Assembly (NCBI RefSeq): GCF_030553305.1
Contig: NZ_JARRAH010000001.1
Location: 744,001 to 808,000 of the forward strand
Length of the DNA stretch: 64,000 nt
Direction of reading: 5' to 3'
From: Halomarina ordinaria
Lineage (GTDB): Archaea; Halobacteriota; Halobacteria; Halobacteriales; Haloarculaceae
The position numbers were made by a program, and so were the translations under genes. The notes beneath the pieces were generated by a model. The model saw only the letters and a program-made list of their open reading frames with translations. It was not told the DNA's origin and ran no database searches. This document shows, in pieces, positions 1 to 8,251 of this stretch; position 1 is the first letter of the stretch, and every line of letters begins with the position of its first letter.

Positions 1-782
1 CCCACCTCCAGGCGGGCGGCGCCGGGCTTGAGCGACGGTTCGGCGGCGTCCGGGTCCTCGACGCTCCGGTAGCCCACCATCGCCGGCTGGAGGTCCCCAC
101 ACACCTCCTCGCGGACGTGGAGGAAGCCCGCTCCCCACGGCCCGAGCAGCCACTTGTGGCCCGCGCCGGCGGCGAAGTCGGCACCCCACTCCGTCACGTC
201 GACGTCCGTCTGGCCGGGCGACTGCACCGCGTCGACCAGCACCAGCGCCCCCGCGTCGTGGGCGATATCGACGAGGTCGGCCACGGGGAGGCGCGTCCCG
301 TGGCTCCAGGTGATGGAGTTGAAGCAGACGAGGCGGGCGTCGGCGACGGCGTCCTTGTAGGCGTCGCGGTCCACTCGCCCGCCCGCCGTCTCGAGGACGC
401 GCGTCTCGACGCCCTTCCGTTCGAGGTTCCACCACGGGAGGACGCCCGCCGAGTGTTCGAGGTCCGTGCGGACGACGACGTCGCCCGGTTCCCACTCGAC
501 GCTCGCCGCGACGCGGCTGATGCCGTCCGCCGTCGAGTGGGTGAGCGCGATTTCGGCTGGCGACGCGCCGAGGAAGGCGGCGACGCGTTCGCGGGTCTCC
601 TCGAACGCCTCGAAGGCGGCGGGGTAGGCGCCTTCGCCGGTCGGCGCTTCGGCCTCGTGGTAGTGGACGAACTCCGTCGTCGCCTCGATGGTCGACTCCG
701 GGCAGGGGCCGGAGGCGCCGGTGTTCAGGTAGACGCCCTCCTCGAGTGCGGGAATCGACGTGCGCAGGTCCTCGGGGTCCAT
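1..782 (-). CDS. Class V aminotransferase (cysteine desulfurase-like), partial
   Basis: Pyridoxal-phosphate enzyme of the class V (SufS/NifS-like) aminotransferase fold; the exact substrate cannot be read. It begins MDPEDLRTSIPALEEG and contains LNTGASGPCP near the N terminus, FNSITWSHGTRLPV and VLVDAVQSPGQ around the cofactor-binding Asp, and AGAGHKWLLGPWG, where the Lys after His is the expected Schiff-base residue. The start is the ATG just before a run that encodes acidic residues. The 3' end lies beyond the left edge, so about 260 residues are visible of the usual 360-400. It is divergent from the downstream thioredoxin-reductase-like gene with a 125-base gap. A sulfur-transfer role is possible but not shown; a catalytic Cys loop would lie in the missing part. 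Confidence 0.85.
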   Translation of the reverse strand, partial: MDPEDLRTSIPALEEGVYLNTGASGPCPESTIEATTEFVHYHEAEAPTGEGAYPAAFEAFEETRERVAAFLGASPAEIALTHSTADGISRVAASVEWEPGDVVVRTDLEHSAGVLPWWNLERKGVETRVLETAGGRVDRDAYKDAVADARLVCFNSITWSHGTRLPVADLVDIAHDAGALVLVDAVQSPGQTDVDVTEWGADFAAGAGHKWLLGPWGAGFLHVREEVCGDLQPAMVGYRSVEDPDAAEPSLKPGAARLEV

Positions 783-907
783 GCCCCGACCTGCCACGGC
801 CGGCGGCGTCAACGTTCCGACTCCCTCCGGAGTCGTCACCGAACGCGAGTGTGCGCCGGGCGTACTCGTGCGCAAGCTACAAACACCGCCGAGGGTGTAT
901 CTCGTGT

Positions 908-1954
908 ATGACCGACGCCACCCACCGACGCCTCCTCATCGCGGGGTCGGGTATCGCGGGCCTCAGCGCCGCCATCTACGCGGCGCGGTCGAACAACGAC
1001 CCGCTCGTCCTCGAGGGGACCGAACCCGGCGGCCAGCTCACCCTCACCACCGACGTCGCCAACTACCCCGGCTTCCCCGAGGGCATCGGCGGCCCGGAAC
1101 TCGTCCAGAACATGCGCGAGCAGGCCGAGCGCTTCGGGGCGGACGTCGAACACGGCGTCGTCGAGGACCTCACCCGTCCCGAGACGGACGGGCCCTTCCG
1201 GGTGGAACTCACCAACGGCGACGTCTACACCGCCGACGCGGTCATCGTCGCCTCGGGGGCCAGCGCGCGCACCCTCGGCGTCCCCGGTGAGGACCTGCTG
1301 ATGGGCTACGGCGTCTCCACCTGCGCCACGTGCGACGGCGCGTTCTTCCGCGGCGAGGACATGCTCGTCGTCGGCGGGGGCGACGCCGCCATGGAGGAGG
1401 CCAACTTCCTCACGAAGTTCGCCGACACCGTGTACGTCGTCCACCGCCGCGAGGAGTTCCGCGCCGAGGACTACTGGGTCGACCGCACGATGGAGCAGGT
1501 CGAGGCGGGGAACATCGAACTGCTGCGCAACACGGAACTGCTCGAGATTCACGGCTCGAAGGAGGCGGGCGTCGAGCACGTCACCCTCGCCAGTCACCCC
1601 GAGGGCCACCCCACCGACCGCCTCGACGACCCCGCCACCGAGGAGTTCGACTTCGACGTGGGTGCCGTCTTCCTCGCCATCGGTCACACGCCGAACACGG
1701 ACTTCCTCGCCGGGACGGGCGTCGACCTCGACGCCGACGGCTACCTCCGCACGGAGGGCGGGCGCGGCGGCGGCCAGACTGCGACGGGCGTCCCCGGCCT
1801 CTACGGCGCGGGCGACGTCGTCGACCGCCACTACCAGCAGGCCGCCACCGCCGGCGGCATGGGCGTGATGGCCGCCCTCGACGCCGACGACTACCTCGAC
1901 GACCTGGACCGCGTCGAACAGGCCGAACCCGCGACCGCCGAATCGGACGACTGA
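908..1954 (+). CDS. trxB: Thioredoxin-disulfide reductase-like FAD protein
   Basis: NAD(P)H-dependent FAD flavoprotein of the low-molecular-weight thioredoxin reductase family, 348 residues. Visible features are the FAD dinucleotide motif GSGIAGLSAA at the N terminus, EPGGQL, the redox-active pair in CATCDGAFF (Cys139 and Cys142), a second nucleotide-binding motif VVGGGDAAMEEANFL, and a C-terminal YGAGDVVD motif that contacts FAD. The ATG is preferred over an upstream in-frame start because homology begins there and a weak TATA-like ctacaaac lies about 30 bases before it. It may reduce thioredoxin or another small thiol protein; haloarchaea carry several paralogues, so the partner is uncertain. 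Confidence 0.9.
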   Translation: MTDATHRRLLIAGSGIAGLSAAIYAARSNNDPLVLEGTEPGGQLTLTTDVANYPGFPEGIGGPELVQNMREQAERFGADVEHGVVEDLTRPETDGPFRVELTNGDVYTADAVIVASGASARTLGVPGEDLLMGYGVSTCATCDGAFFRGEDMLVVGGGDAAMEEANFLTKFADTVYVVHRREEFRAEDYWVDRTMEQVEAGNIELLRNTELLEIHGSKEAGVEHVTLASHPEGHPTDRLDDPATEEFDFDVGAVFLAIGHTPNTDFLAGTGVDLDADGYLRTEGGRGGGQTATGVPGLYGAGDVVDRHYQQAATAGGMGVMAALDADDYLDDLDRVEQAEPATAESDD

Positions 1955-2046
1955 GCGCGTCCCGACGACGTCGACGGCACCGACGGTACGGCCCCCCTCG
2001 CATCCCGACACAGCAGAGGTTTACGTTCCGACGACGAACCCCGACC

Positions 2047-2334
2047 ATGACGAACGACGACACGGTGCAGGTCAGCATCGACGCCGGCGACGGCGAGGAC
2101 CAGGTGACGCTCCCCTCGAACCTGCTCGACCTCCTCGCGGAGGACGGCCAGAACGCAGCCGAGGTCGTCGGCGACCTCGCGCTCATGTCCTGCGCCCAGC
2201 GCATCCACGCGACGGTCCACCACAGCCAGGGCGAGGTCGACGAGCGCCTGCAGGCCATCGAGGACACCACGCTCGACCTCTTCGAGGAGCGCTTCGGGAT
2301 GTCCTTCGGCGAGGCGACCGGTCACGACCACTAA
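2047..2334 (+). CDS. Small conserved haloarchaeal protein, function unknown
   Basis: A 95-residue acidic protein that begins MTNDDTVQVSIDAGDGEDQV and has LPSNLLDLLAEDGQNAAEVV, with a helical C-terminal half ending in GHDH. There is one Cys (LMSCAQRI) and no membrane segment. A TATA-like tttacg about 25 bases before the ATG suggests a leaderless transcript of its own. It sits convergently to the metal transporter gene, with only 7 bases between the stops. I do not recognise a defined domain. Confidence 0.75.
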   Translation: MTNDDTVQVSIDAGDGEDQVTLPSNLLDLLAEDGQNAAEVVGDLALMSCAQRIHATVHHSQGEVDERLQAIEDTTLDLFEERFGMSFGEATGHDH

Positions 2335-2341
2335 TCCGACG

Positions 2342-3682
2342 CTACTCCAGTTCCGCGTCGCGTGCGGGACCCGCGGGGCTCCGACGCCCCCGCGTCACCA
2401 GTTTCCCGAGGACGACGAGCGTCGCGACCCCCGTGACGACGGCGAACGCGAGGACGAACAGGTCGACGGCGCTCGCCGCGCCGGAGACCGACACCTGCTC
2501 TCGCAGTCGGGCGACGTTGACCCAAACGACGACGGCGAGGAGGACGCCCCCGGCGACGTTCGCGGCGGGGCCGTTCGTCCGCTCGACCGCCTCGGGGTCG
2601 TTGAGGAGGTAGAGGACGACCGCCAGCGCGAACGGCGTGGCGATGAGGCCGAAGGAGATGACGAGCACGAGCAGCGGGAAGAACGCCCCGCCGAGGAAGG
2701 CGCCGGCGGCCGACCCGAGCGCCGTCGCGGCCAGGAGCGCCCGGTAGCGTCCGTCGCTCACGTCGAGAGCCCAGCCGAGACGGTCGGCGAGCAGGTACGG
2801 CGGGACGACGGTGTTCCCCCCGAGCGTCGAGACGGCCGCGCCGAGGAGGCCGACGAGGAAGAGCCACTGGGCGGCCGCCCCGGCGACGGGCGCCAGCGCG
2901 CGGCCGGCCTCGACGCTCGTCAGCCCGGGCGTCCCGACGAGGACGCTCGCGGCGACGAGGAAGATGGCGAGGCTGTACGCCCCGAAGGCGATGCCCATCG
3001 ACCCGACGACGTCGGCGGTCGCCAGGCGGTGGTCCTCGCGGGTCCACCCCCGGGCCTGAACGGTGTAGGTGTGCATCGTCACGAGCGTGACGTGGACCGC
3101 ACCACCGAGGATGGCGGCGACGAGCAGCGCGCCGCCCGGCGGGAGCGTCGGCCGGAGGCCGGCGACGGCCGCGCCCGCGTCGACGGGCACGACGGCGAGG
3201 GCGGCGACGAACGCCACGACCACGCCGGCGACGAGCACCTTCGCGCCGAGCTCGGCGACGCGGTACCCCCCGCCGGCGAGGCCGACCGCGAGGACGACGG
3301 CCCAGCCGATACCCACGAGTCGGGGGTCGAGGCCGGTGAGCGCCGCCGTCACGTCCGCCAATCCCTTCATGATGACCAGTTGCGCGAGGCCGGCCGCGAG
3401 GACGGCGTCGACGACGAGGAACCACGCCCACCCGCCGCCGAGGTGGGTCTCGACGGTCGAGACGATGCCGCCGGCGCTCAGCAGGCCGAGGCGCATCGAG
3501 AGGTACTGCGCGACTACCCCGAGGACGGTCGCGAGGACGACGGCCCACAGCAGGGCGAAGCCGTAGCCCGCCCCCGCAGAGAGCAGACTCGCCATCGTCG
3601 CCGGCCCGGCCGCGATGGCCCCCGCGAGCCACCCCGGCCCCATCTCCCCCACCAGCCCCCCGAACCGCCCGTTCCGTGACAT
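2342..3682 (-). CDS. Nramp-like divalent metal ion transporter
   Basis: Multi-pass membrane protein of about 446 residues with roughly 11 hydrophobic segments. The N-terminal MGPGWLAGAIAAGPATMAS resembles the first Nramp helix, where an Asp-Pro-Gly metal site is usual; here Ala-Gly-Pro replaces Asp-Pro-Gly, so the substrate may differ from Mn2+ or Fe2+. A second relevant stretch is HVTLVTMHTYTVQARGW. The start MSRNGRFGG is chosen over a longer frame because a TATA-like gtttaacc (minus strand) lies about 25 bases before this ATG. Family membership is fairly clear; substrate is not. Confidence 0.75.
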   Translation of the reverse strand: MSRNGRFGGLVGEMGPGWLAGAIAAGPATMASLLSAGAGYGFALLWAVVLATVLGVVAQYLSMRLGLLSAGGIVSTVETHLGGGWAWFLVVDAVLAAGLAQLVIMKGLADVTAALTGLDPRLVGIGWAVVLAVGLAGGGYRVAELGAKVLVAGVVVAFVAALAVVPVDAGAAVAGLRPTLPPGGALLVAAILGGAVHVTLVTMHTYTVQARGWTREDHRLATADVVGSMGIAFGAYSLAIFLVAASVLVGTPGLTSVEAGRALAPVAGAAAQWLFLVGLLGAAVSTLGGNTVVPPYLLADRLGWALDVSDGRYRALLAATALGSAAGAFLGGAFFPLLVLVISFGLIATPFALAVVLYLLNDPEAVERTNGPAANVAGGVLLAVVVWVNVARLREQVSVSGAASAVDLFVLAFAVVTGVATLVVLGKLVTRGRRSPAGPARDAELE

Positions 3683-3705
3683 AGCACTCTCTGTCGAACG
3701 AGATG

Positions 3706-3713
3706 GGTTAAAC
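3706..3713 (-). promoter_or_regulatory. TATA box of the Nramp-like gene
   Basis: Minus-strand gtttaacc centred about 27 bases before the ATG at 3682, the spacing expected for a leaderless haloarchaeal transcript. It supports the shorter start of the transporter. Confidence 0.5.
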
Positions 3714-3722
3714 GTAGTGGTA

Positions 3723-4397
3723 TCACTCGGTTGTACCGCGTCCTTCGACGGTCCACTGGAGGACGACGCCGCCATCGAGGTACTCCGCGCCGTCGAGGTG
3801 GAGGCGGGCGAAGTCCTCGACGAACCCCTCGCCGTCGGCGGGCGTCGGCGCGTCCCGGCCCCCGACGACGAGGGGGCCGACGAAGGTCGTGAGGTCGTCG
3901 ACGAGGTCGGCCGCCAGGAGGGAGAAGACGAGTTCGCCGCCCCCCTCGACCATCACGTCCGACACGTCGGCCTCCGCTTCGAGGGTGTCGAGCGCGGTCG
4001 GCAGGTCGACGCGCTCCTCGCCGGCGGTTATCACGACCGCGCCGGCCTCCACGAGCGCCTTCCGGCGGTCGGCGGGCGCGGCCTCGCTCGTCAGGACGTA
4101 GGTCGGCGCGTCCCCCGTCACCACCTCTGCGTCGGGGGGCGTCCGCGCGCGGGAGTCGGCGACGACGCGCGCCGGTACCCCCGACTTCCCGACGTGCGCG
4201 CGGTGCTCCCGGTCGAACCGGACGAGCGAGGGGTCGTCGGCGAGGACGGTCCCGACGCCGACGACGACGGCGTCCGCCTCCGCCCGGAGGCGGTCGACGC
4301 GGGCGAAGTCGGCGTCGCCGCTGATTCCGAGCTGTTCGCGTCGGCGCGTCGAGAGCTTCCCGTCGGCGCTCATCGCGACGTTGACGAGGACGTACAT
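3723..4397 (-). CDS. arfC: 2,5-diamino-6-(ribosylamino)pyrimidinone 5'-phosphate reductase
   Basis: NADPH-dependent reductase of archaeal riboflavin biosynthesis that converts the ribosylamino pyrimidinone phosphate to its ribitylamino form. The 224-residue protein is a stand-alone RibD C-terminal (dihydrofolate-reductase-like) domain: N-terminal VLVNVAMSADGKLSTRR, then VGVGTVLADDPSL, VADSRARTPPDAEV and the nucleotide-binding VSDVMVEGGGELVFSLL. There is no deaminase domain, as expected for the archaeal single-function enzyme. It is divergent from rpa1, an arrangement I recall near rpa1 in Haloferax. The call is strong from the full set of family motifs. Confidence 0.9.
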   Translation of the reverse strand: MYVLVNVAMSADGKLSTRRREQLGISGDADFARVDRLRAEADAVVVGVGTVLADDPSLVRFDREHRAHVGKSGVPARVVADSRARTPPDAEVVTGDAPTYVLTSEAAPADRRKALVEAGAVVITAGEERVDLPTALDTLEAEADVSDVMVEGGGELVFSLLAADLVDDLTTFVGPLVVGGRDAPTPADGEGFVEDFARLHLDGAEYLDGGVVLQWTVEGRGTTE

Positions 4398-4445
4398 ACA
4401 CCCCCTGCACGTGCCGTCGGTATCGCGGTTTCGGTGGTGCGAACG

Positions 4446-4455
4446 CTTTTATTAG
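4446..4455 (+). promoter_or_regulatory. TATA box of the rpa1 operon
   Basis: The run cttttattag ends about 22 bases before the rpa1 ATG. It is the only AT-rich element in this short divergent gap and implies a nearly leaderless rpa1 mRNA. Confidence 0.6.
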
Positions 4456-4476
4456 TCAGCGAGCAACTCATCACCG

Positions 4477-5748
4477 ATGGACATCGACCAGCGTGCCGAG
4501 GCTCTCGCCTCCGACCTCGGTGCTGACAAAGAGGAGGTCAGAGCAGACTTGCAGAACTTACTGGAGTACGACGTCCCGGTTGACGAGGCCGTCCAGAGCC
4601 TCCGCCGGAAGTACGGTGGCGGCGGGGGCGGCGGTTCGACCCCGAGCGCGAAGGCCGTCGGCGAGGTCACCACCGAGGACGCGAGCGTGACGGTCACCGC
4701 CCGCGTGCTCACCGTCGGCAAGCGGACCATCCGCTACCAGGGTGACGACTTCACCATCTTCGAGGGGGAACTCGCCGACGACTCGGCGACCATCTCCTAC
4801 ACCGCCTGGAACGACTTCGACCTCGAACCGGGCGCGACCGTCACCGTCGGCAACGCCGGCGTCCGCGAGTGGGAGGGCGAACCGGAACTCAACCTCGGCG
4901 ACAGCACGGACGTGACCGTCGAGGGCGAGACCCTGGAGGTCCCCTACGAGGTCGGCGGCGAGGCGGCGCTCGACGACCTCTCGCCCGGCGACCGCGGCGT
5001 GACCGTCGAGGTGGTCGTCGCGGAGGTCGAGTCGCGCACCATCGACGGCCGCGACGGCCCGACCGACATCCTGAGCGGCGTCCTCGCCGACGAGACGGCC
5101 CGCCTGCCGTTCACCGACTGGAACCCGCATCCCGACCTCACGGAGGGCGCGTCCCTGCGCCTCGCGGACTGTTACGTCCGCGAGTTCCGCGGCGTCCCGT
5201 CGGTGAACCTCTCGGAGTTCACCACCGTCACCCCCCTGGAGCGCACCGTCGAGGTGAGCGACTCGGCGCCGCGCGAGGCCATCGGCCCGGCGGTCGCCGC
5301 CGGCGGCGCCTACGACATCGAACTCGTCGGGAGCCTGCTCGACGTGCGCGACGGGTCGGGGCTCATCCAGCGCTGTCCGGAGTGCAACCGCGTCATCCAG
5401 AACGGCCAGTGCCGGAGCCACGGGCAGGTCGACGGCGAGGACGACCTGCGCGTGAAGGCCATCCTCGACGACGGCACCGGGACCGTCACCGTCGTCCTCG
5501 ACCACGACCTCACCGCGGCGGTGTACGGCGGGACGCTGGAGGACGCCCTCGAACACGCCCGCGACGCCATGGACAAGGAGGTGGTCGCCGCGACCATCGC
5601 GGAGCGCGTCGTCGGCGACGAGTACCGCGTCCGGGGCGTCCTCTCGGTCGACGAGTACGGCGCGAACCTCGACGCCAGCGAGTTCGAGCGCGTCGAGGAG
5701 TCCGCCGAGGACCGTGCGCGCGCCCTCCTCTCGGAGGTGCGGGCGTGA
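4477..5748 (+). CDS. rpa1: Replication protein A-type single-stranded DNA binding protein
   Basis: Binds single-stranded DNA during replication, repair and recombination. The 423-residue protein has an N-terminal helical segment (MDIDQRAEALASDLGADKEE), a Gly-rich spacer, three OB-fold units (about residues 65-160, 165-260 and 275-400) and a zinc finger inside the last OB fold, with Cys300, Cys303, Cys312 and His315 (CPECNRVIQNGQCRSH). The OB repeats share the pattern FEGELADDSATISYTAWN and LSGVLADETARLPFTDWN. It overlaps the next gene by four bases (GTGA), so the two are translationally coupled. The three-gene order matches the Haloferax volcanii rpa1-rpap1-rpe operon. Confidence 0.95.
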   Translation: MDIDQRAEALASDLGADKEEVRADLQNLLEYDVPVDEAVQSLRRKYGGGGGGGSTPSAKAVGEVTTEDASVTVTARVLTVGKRTIRYQGDDFTIFEGELADDSATISYTAWNDFDLEPGATVTVGNAGVREWEGEPELNLGDSTDVTVEGETLEVPYEVGGEAALDDLSPGDRGVTVEVVVAEVESRTIDGRDGPTDILSGVLADETARLPFTDWNPHPDLTEGASLRLADCYVREFRGVPSVNLSEFTTVTPLERTVEVSDSAPREAIGPAVAAGGAYDIELVGSLLDVRDGSGLIQRCPECNRVIQNGQCRSHGQVDGEDDLRVKAILDDGTGTVTVVLDHDLTAAVYGGTLEDALEHARDAMDKEVVAATIAERVVGDEYRVRGVLSVDEYGANLDASEFERVEESAEDRARALLSEVRA

Positions 5749-7397
5749 GTTCGAACGCCCCGGGGCGCCGCGAGGTCGCCCACCGCCTGTTCGCCGCGGA
5801 GTTCGACGACGCCGACTACTCCTACTCCGAGAGCGACGAGGAGCGCGCGCCGAACTACGTCGTCACGCCGACCGGCGCGCGGGTCAACCGCCTGTTCGTC
5901 GCCGGCGTCGTCACCGAGGTGACCCGGGCCGGCGAGAACATCCTGCGCGCCCGCGTCGTCGACCCGACGGGCGCGTTCGTCGTCTACGCCGGCCAGTACC
6001 AGCCCGAGGCGATGGCGTTCCTCGAAGAGGTCGACCCGCCGACGTTCGTCGCCGTGACGGGCAAGGCGCGCACCTTCCAGCCGGAGGACTCGGACATCGT
6101 CTACACCTCCATCCGGCCCGAGAGCGTCAGCGAGATCGACGCCGCCACGCGCGACCGCTGGACCGTGACGGCCGCCGAACGGACGCTCGAACGCCTCGCC
6201 GTCTTCGACGCCGCCCTCGACGCCGGCCTGTCGGGCTCGGCGCTCACGGAGGCCCTCTCCGCGGCGGGCGTCGACGACAGCCTCGCCGCCGGAATCCCCA
6301 TCGCCGTCGAACGCTACGGCACCTCACGTGCGTACCTCGCCGCGCTGCAGGACCTCTCGCTCGACGCGACCCGTCTCATCGCCGGCGAGGTGGACGCCGT
6401 CACCCCGCTCGACACCGCCCCCGACGCCGGCGACGCCCCGTTCACCCCCGCGCTGGCGACCGACGTGGACCTCTCGGGGACGGTCGCCCCCGGAACCACG
6501 GCCGCGAGCACCGACGTCGAGGGAGGTGCCGAGGAGGGCGGCGAACCGCCGACCCCCGCCGACGAACCGGACCCCGCCGGCGAGTCCGCGGCGACGACGG
6601 ACGAGGAACCGACCGGCGACACGGGCGAGACGGAGCCGGGAGCGACGGCCGAGACCGCGGAGCCGGCCGCGTCGGAGACCGCAGCCCCGGACGACGAGAC
6701 GGTGGACGCGACGCCGGACGAACCGTCGACGGTCACCGCCGACCCCGAACCGACGGGAGCGCAGACCGACGCGGCGGCCGAACCGGTGCCGACAGAGACG
6801 ACGGAGCCGACCGAGTCCCGGGAGGAACCGTCGGAGTCCGTCGAGTCGCGACCCGGCGACGCCGCCATCGATGCGGACGACGAACCGGCCGAGGCCGCCG
6901 ACGCGGACGATGAACTCGGTGACTTCGACCCCGGCGAGTTCGACCTGGACGAGGAGACCCGCCAGGAGGTCGAAGACGAGTTCGGCACCGAGTTCTCGAC
7001 GGGGTCGGAGGTCGACCCCGCCGGCGAGGCCGACATCGAACCCGAGGCACCGGCGGCCGAGGAGGGCGTCGACACCGAGGAGGCCGACGCCGCGCAACCG
7101 GCAGAGGGCGACGAACCCGCCGCGGCCGAACCGGTCGAGTCGACAGACGAACCCACGGACGTCGAACCCGAAGCGGCGGAACCGGAGTCGGAACCCGCCG
7201 ACGTCTCCGTCGACGAGGTACTGCTGGCGACGATGCGCGAACTGGACGACGGCGACGGCGCGCCCCGCGACGACCTCGTCGCGCAGGTGGCCGACGCCAC
7301 CGCCGCGAGCCCCGACGAGGTCGAGGACGCGATTCAGGACGCGCTGATGAGCGGCCAGTGCTACGAACCGAGCGACGGCCGCCTCAAACCCATCTGA
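5745..7397 (+). CDS. rpap1: RPA-associated protein (RPAP1)
   Basis: Partner of Rpa1 that is co-expressed with it and is thought to work in the same ssDNA-binding complex. The GTG start overlaps the rpa1 stop. The protein has about 550 residues: an N-terminal OB-fold domain (about 1-140, beginning VSSNAPGRREVAHRLFAAEF), a helical region to about 245, a very long Glu/Pro/Ala/Thr-rich acidic linker (about 245-483) and a C-terminal winged-helix-like domain (about 486-550, VDEVLLATMRELDDGDG). The linker is low complexity and looks intrinsically disordered; it separates the two folded ends as in RPA32-like proteins. Function is inferred from synteny and domain order. Confidence 0.9.
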   Translation: MSSNAPGRREVAHRLFAAEFDDADYSYSESDEERAPNYVVTPTGARVNRLFVAGVVTEVTRAGENILRARVVDPTGAFVVYAGQYQPEAMAFLEEVDPPTFVAVTGKARTFQPEDSDIVYTSIRPESVSEIDAATRDRWTVTAAERTLERLAVFDAALDAGLSGSALTEALSAAGVDDSLAAGIPIAVERYGTSRAYLAALQDLSLDATRLIAGEVDAVTPLDTAPDAGDAPFTPALATDVDLSGTVAPGTTAASTDVEGGAEEGGEPPTPADEPDPAGESAATTDEEPTGDTGETEPGATAETAEPAASETAAPDDETVDATPDEPSTVTADPEPTGAQTDAAAEPVPTETTEPTESREEPSESVESRPGDAAIDADDEPAEAADADDELGDFDPGEFDLDEETRQEVEDEFGTEFSTGSEVDPAGEADIEPEAPAAEEGVDTEEADAAQPAEGDEPAAAEPVESTDEPTDVEPEAAEPESEPADVSVDEVLLATMRELDDGDGAPRDDLVAQVADATAASPDEVEDAIQDALMSGQCYEPSDGRLKPI

Positions 7398-7400
7398 CGG

Positions 7401-8153
7401 ATGTTCGAACCGGTCCCGGGGGAACCGGCGGCCGTCGCCACCCTCGGGGACGAACGGGCGCTCGTCGTCGCAGACTACCACGCCGGTCTGGAGGTCGCCC
7501 TCCGCTCGGAGGGCGTCGAACTCCGTAGTCGTGCCGAGGAGCGCCGCGCGGCGCTCCTCGACCTGCTCGACCGGACGCGCGCCGACCGCGTCGTCTTCCT
7601 CGGCGACCTCGCGAACGCCATCGGACGGCCGGGACGCGAGGAGACGCGCGAACTCGAACGCCTCCTCGAAGCGGTCGCGCGCCGCGTCCCGGTCACCGTC
7701 GTCAAGGGCAACCACGACGGCGAGATGGAGGCCGTCCTCTCCGAGGTGGAGACCGCCCGCACCGTCGAGGTGACGCCGGGCCACGGCACCCGGGTCGGGG
7801 ACGTGGGGTTCGTCCACGGCCACACCTGGCCGTCGCCGCGCGTCCTCGAGGCCGACGTGGTGGCGATGGGGCACGAACACCCGAAGGTCCGCCTCGAGGA
7901 CGAGGTGGGTGGGCATCGCGCGGAACGGGCGTGGCTCCGCGGACGCCTCGTCGCAGACCCGTTCGAGGGCGTCCACGAAGGCGTTCGAATCCACGGCGAA
8001 CTCGTCGTCTGCCCGGCGTTCAACGACCTGCTCGGCGGGACGTGGACGAACACGGACCAGGGCTTCCTCGCGCCGTACCTCCCCGAGGGGCTGGCCGACG
8101 CGCAGGCGTACCTGCTCGACGGGACGCGCCTCGGGGCGTACACCCGGGTGTGA
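7401..8153 (+). CDS. rpe: Calcineurin-like metallophosphoesterase of the rpa1 operon
   Basis: Metallophosphoesterase of 250 residues that starts three bases after the rpap1 stop. The five metal-binding blocks are present in order: VVADYHAG (Asp and His), VFLGDLAN, VVKGNHDGEM, FVHGHTWP and AMGHEHPKV. In Haloferax this gene is the third gene of the rpa1 operon and is named for its RPA-linked phosphoesterase domain. It probably cleaves a phosphodiester or removes a phosphate during DNA processing; the substrate is not known from the sequence. A Trp- and Asn-containing C-terminal block (FNDLLGGTWTNTDQGFLAPY) is typical of the archaeal subgroup. Confidence 0.9.
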   Translation: MFEPVPGEPAAVATLGDERALVVADYHAGLEVALRSEGVELRSRAEERRAALLDLLDRTRADRVVFLGDLANAIGRPGREETRELERLLEAVARRVPVTVVKGNHDGEMEAVLSEVETARTVEVTPGHGTRVGDVGFVHGHTWPSPRVLEADVVAMGHEHPKVRLEDEVGGHRAERAWLRGRLVADPFEGVHEGVRIHGELVVCPAFNDLLGGTWTNTDQGFLAPYLPEGLADAQAYLLDGTRLGAYTRV

Positions 8154-8216
8154 GGGCGCCCCGTCGGAATCGGGACCCGTCGAGTCGCGGACCGTCCGTG
8201 TCACCGGCGCACACGC

Positions 8217-8229
8217 AGGGCTTAATCGG
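8217..8229 (+). promoter_or_regulatory. Probable TATA box of lhr
   Basis: The AT-containing ggcttaatcgg lies about 25 bases before the lhr ATG in a 98-base gap after rpe. It suggests that lhr has its own promoter besides any read-through from the rpa1 operon. Confidence 0.45.
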
Positions 8230-8251
8230 CCGACGTTCGTACTACTGACGA

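Noticed and set aside
6324-8204. Long minus-strand frame across rpap1 and rpe
   Set aside because: It is antisense to two genes with clear motifs, and its translation is a low-complexity reading without any domain.
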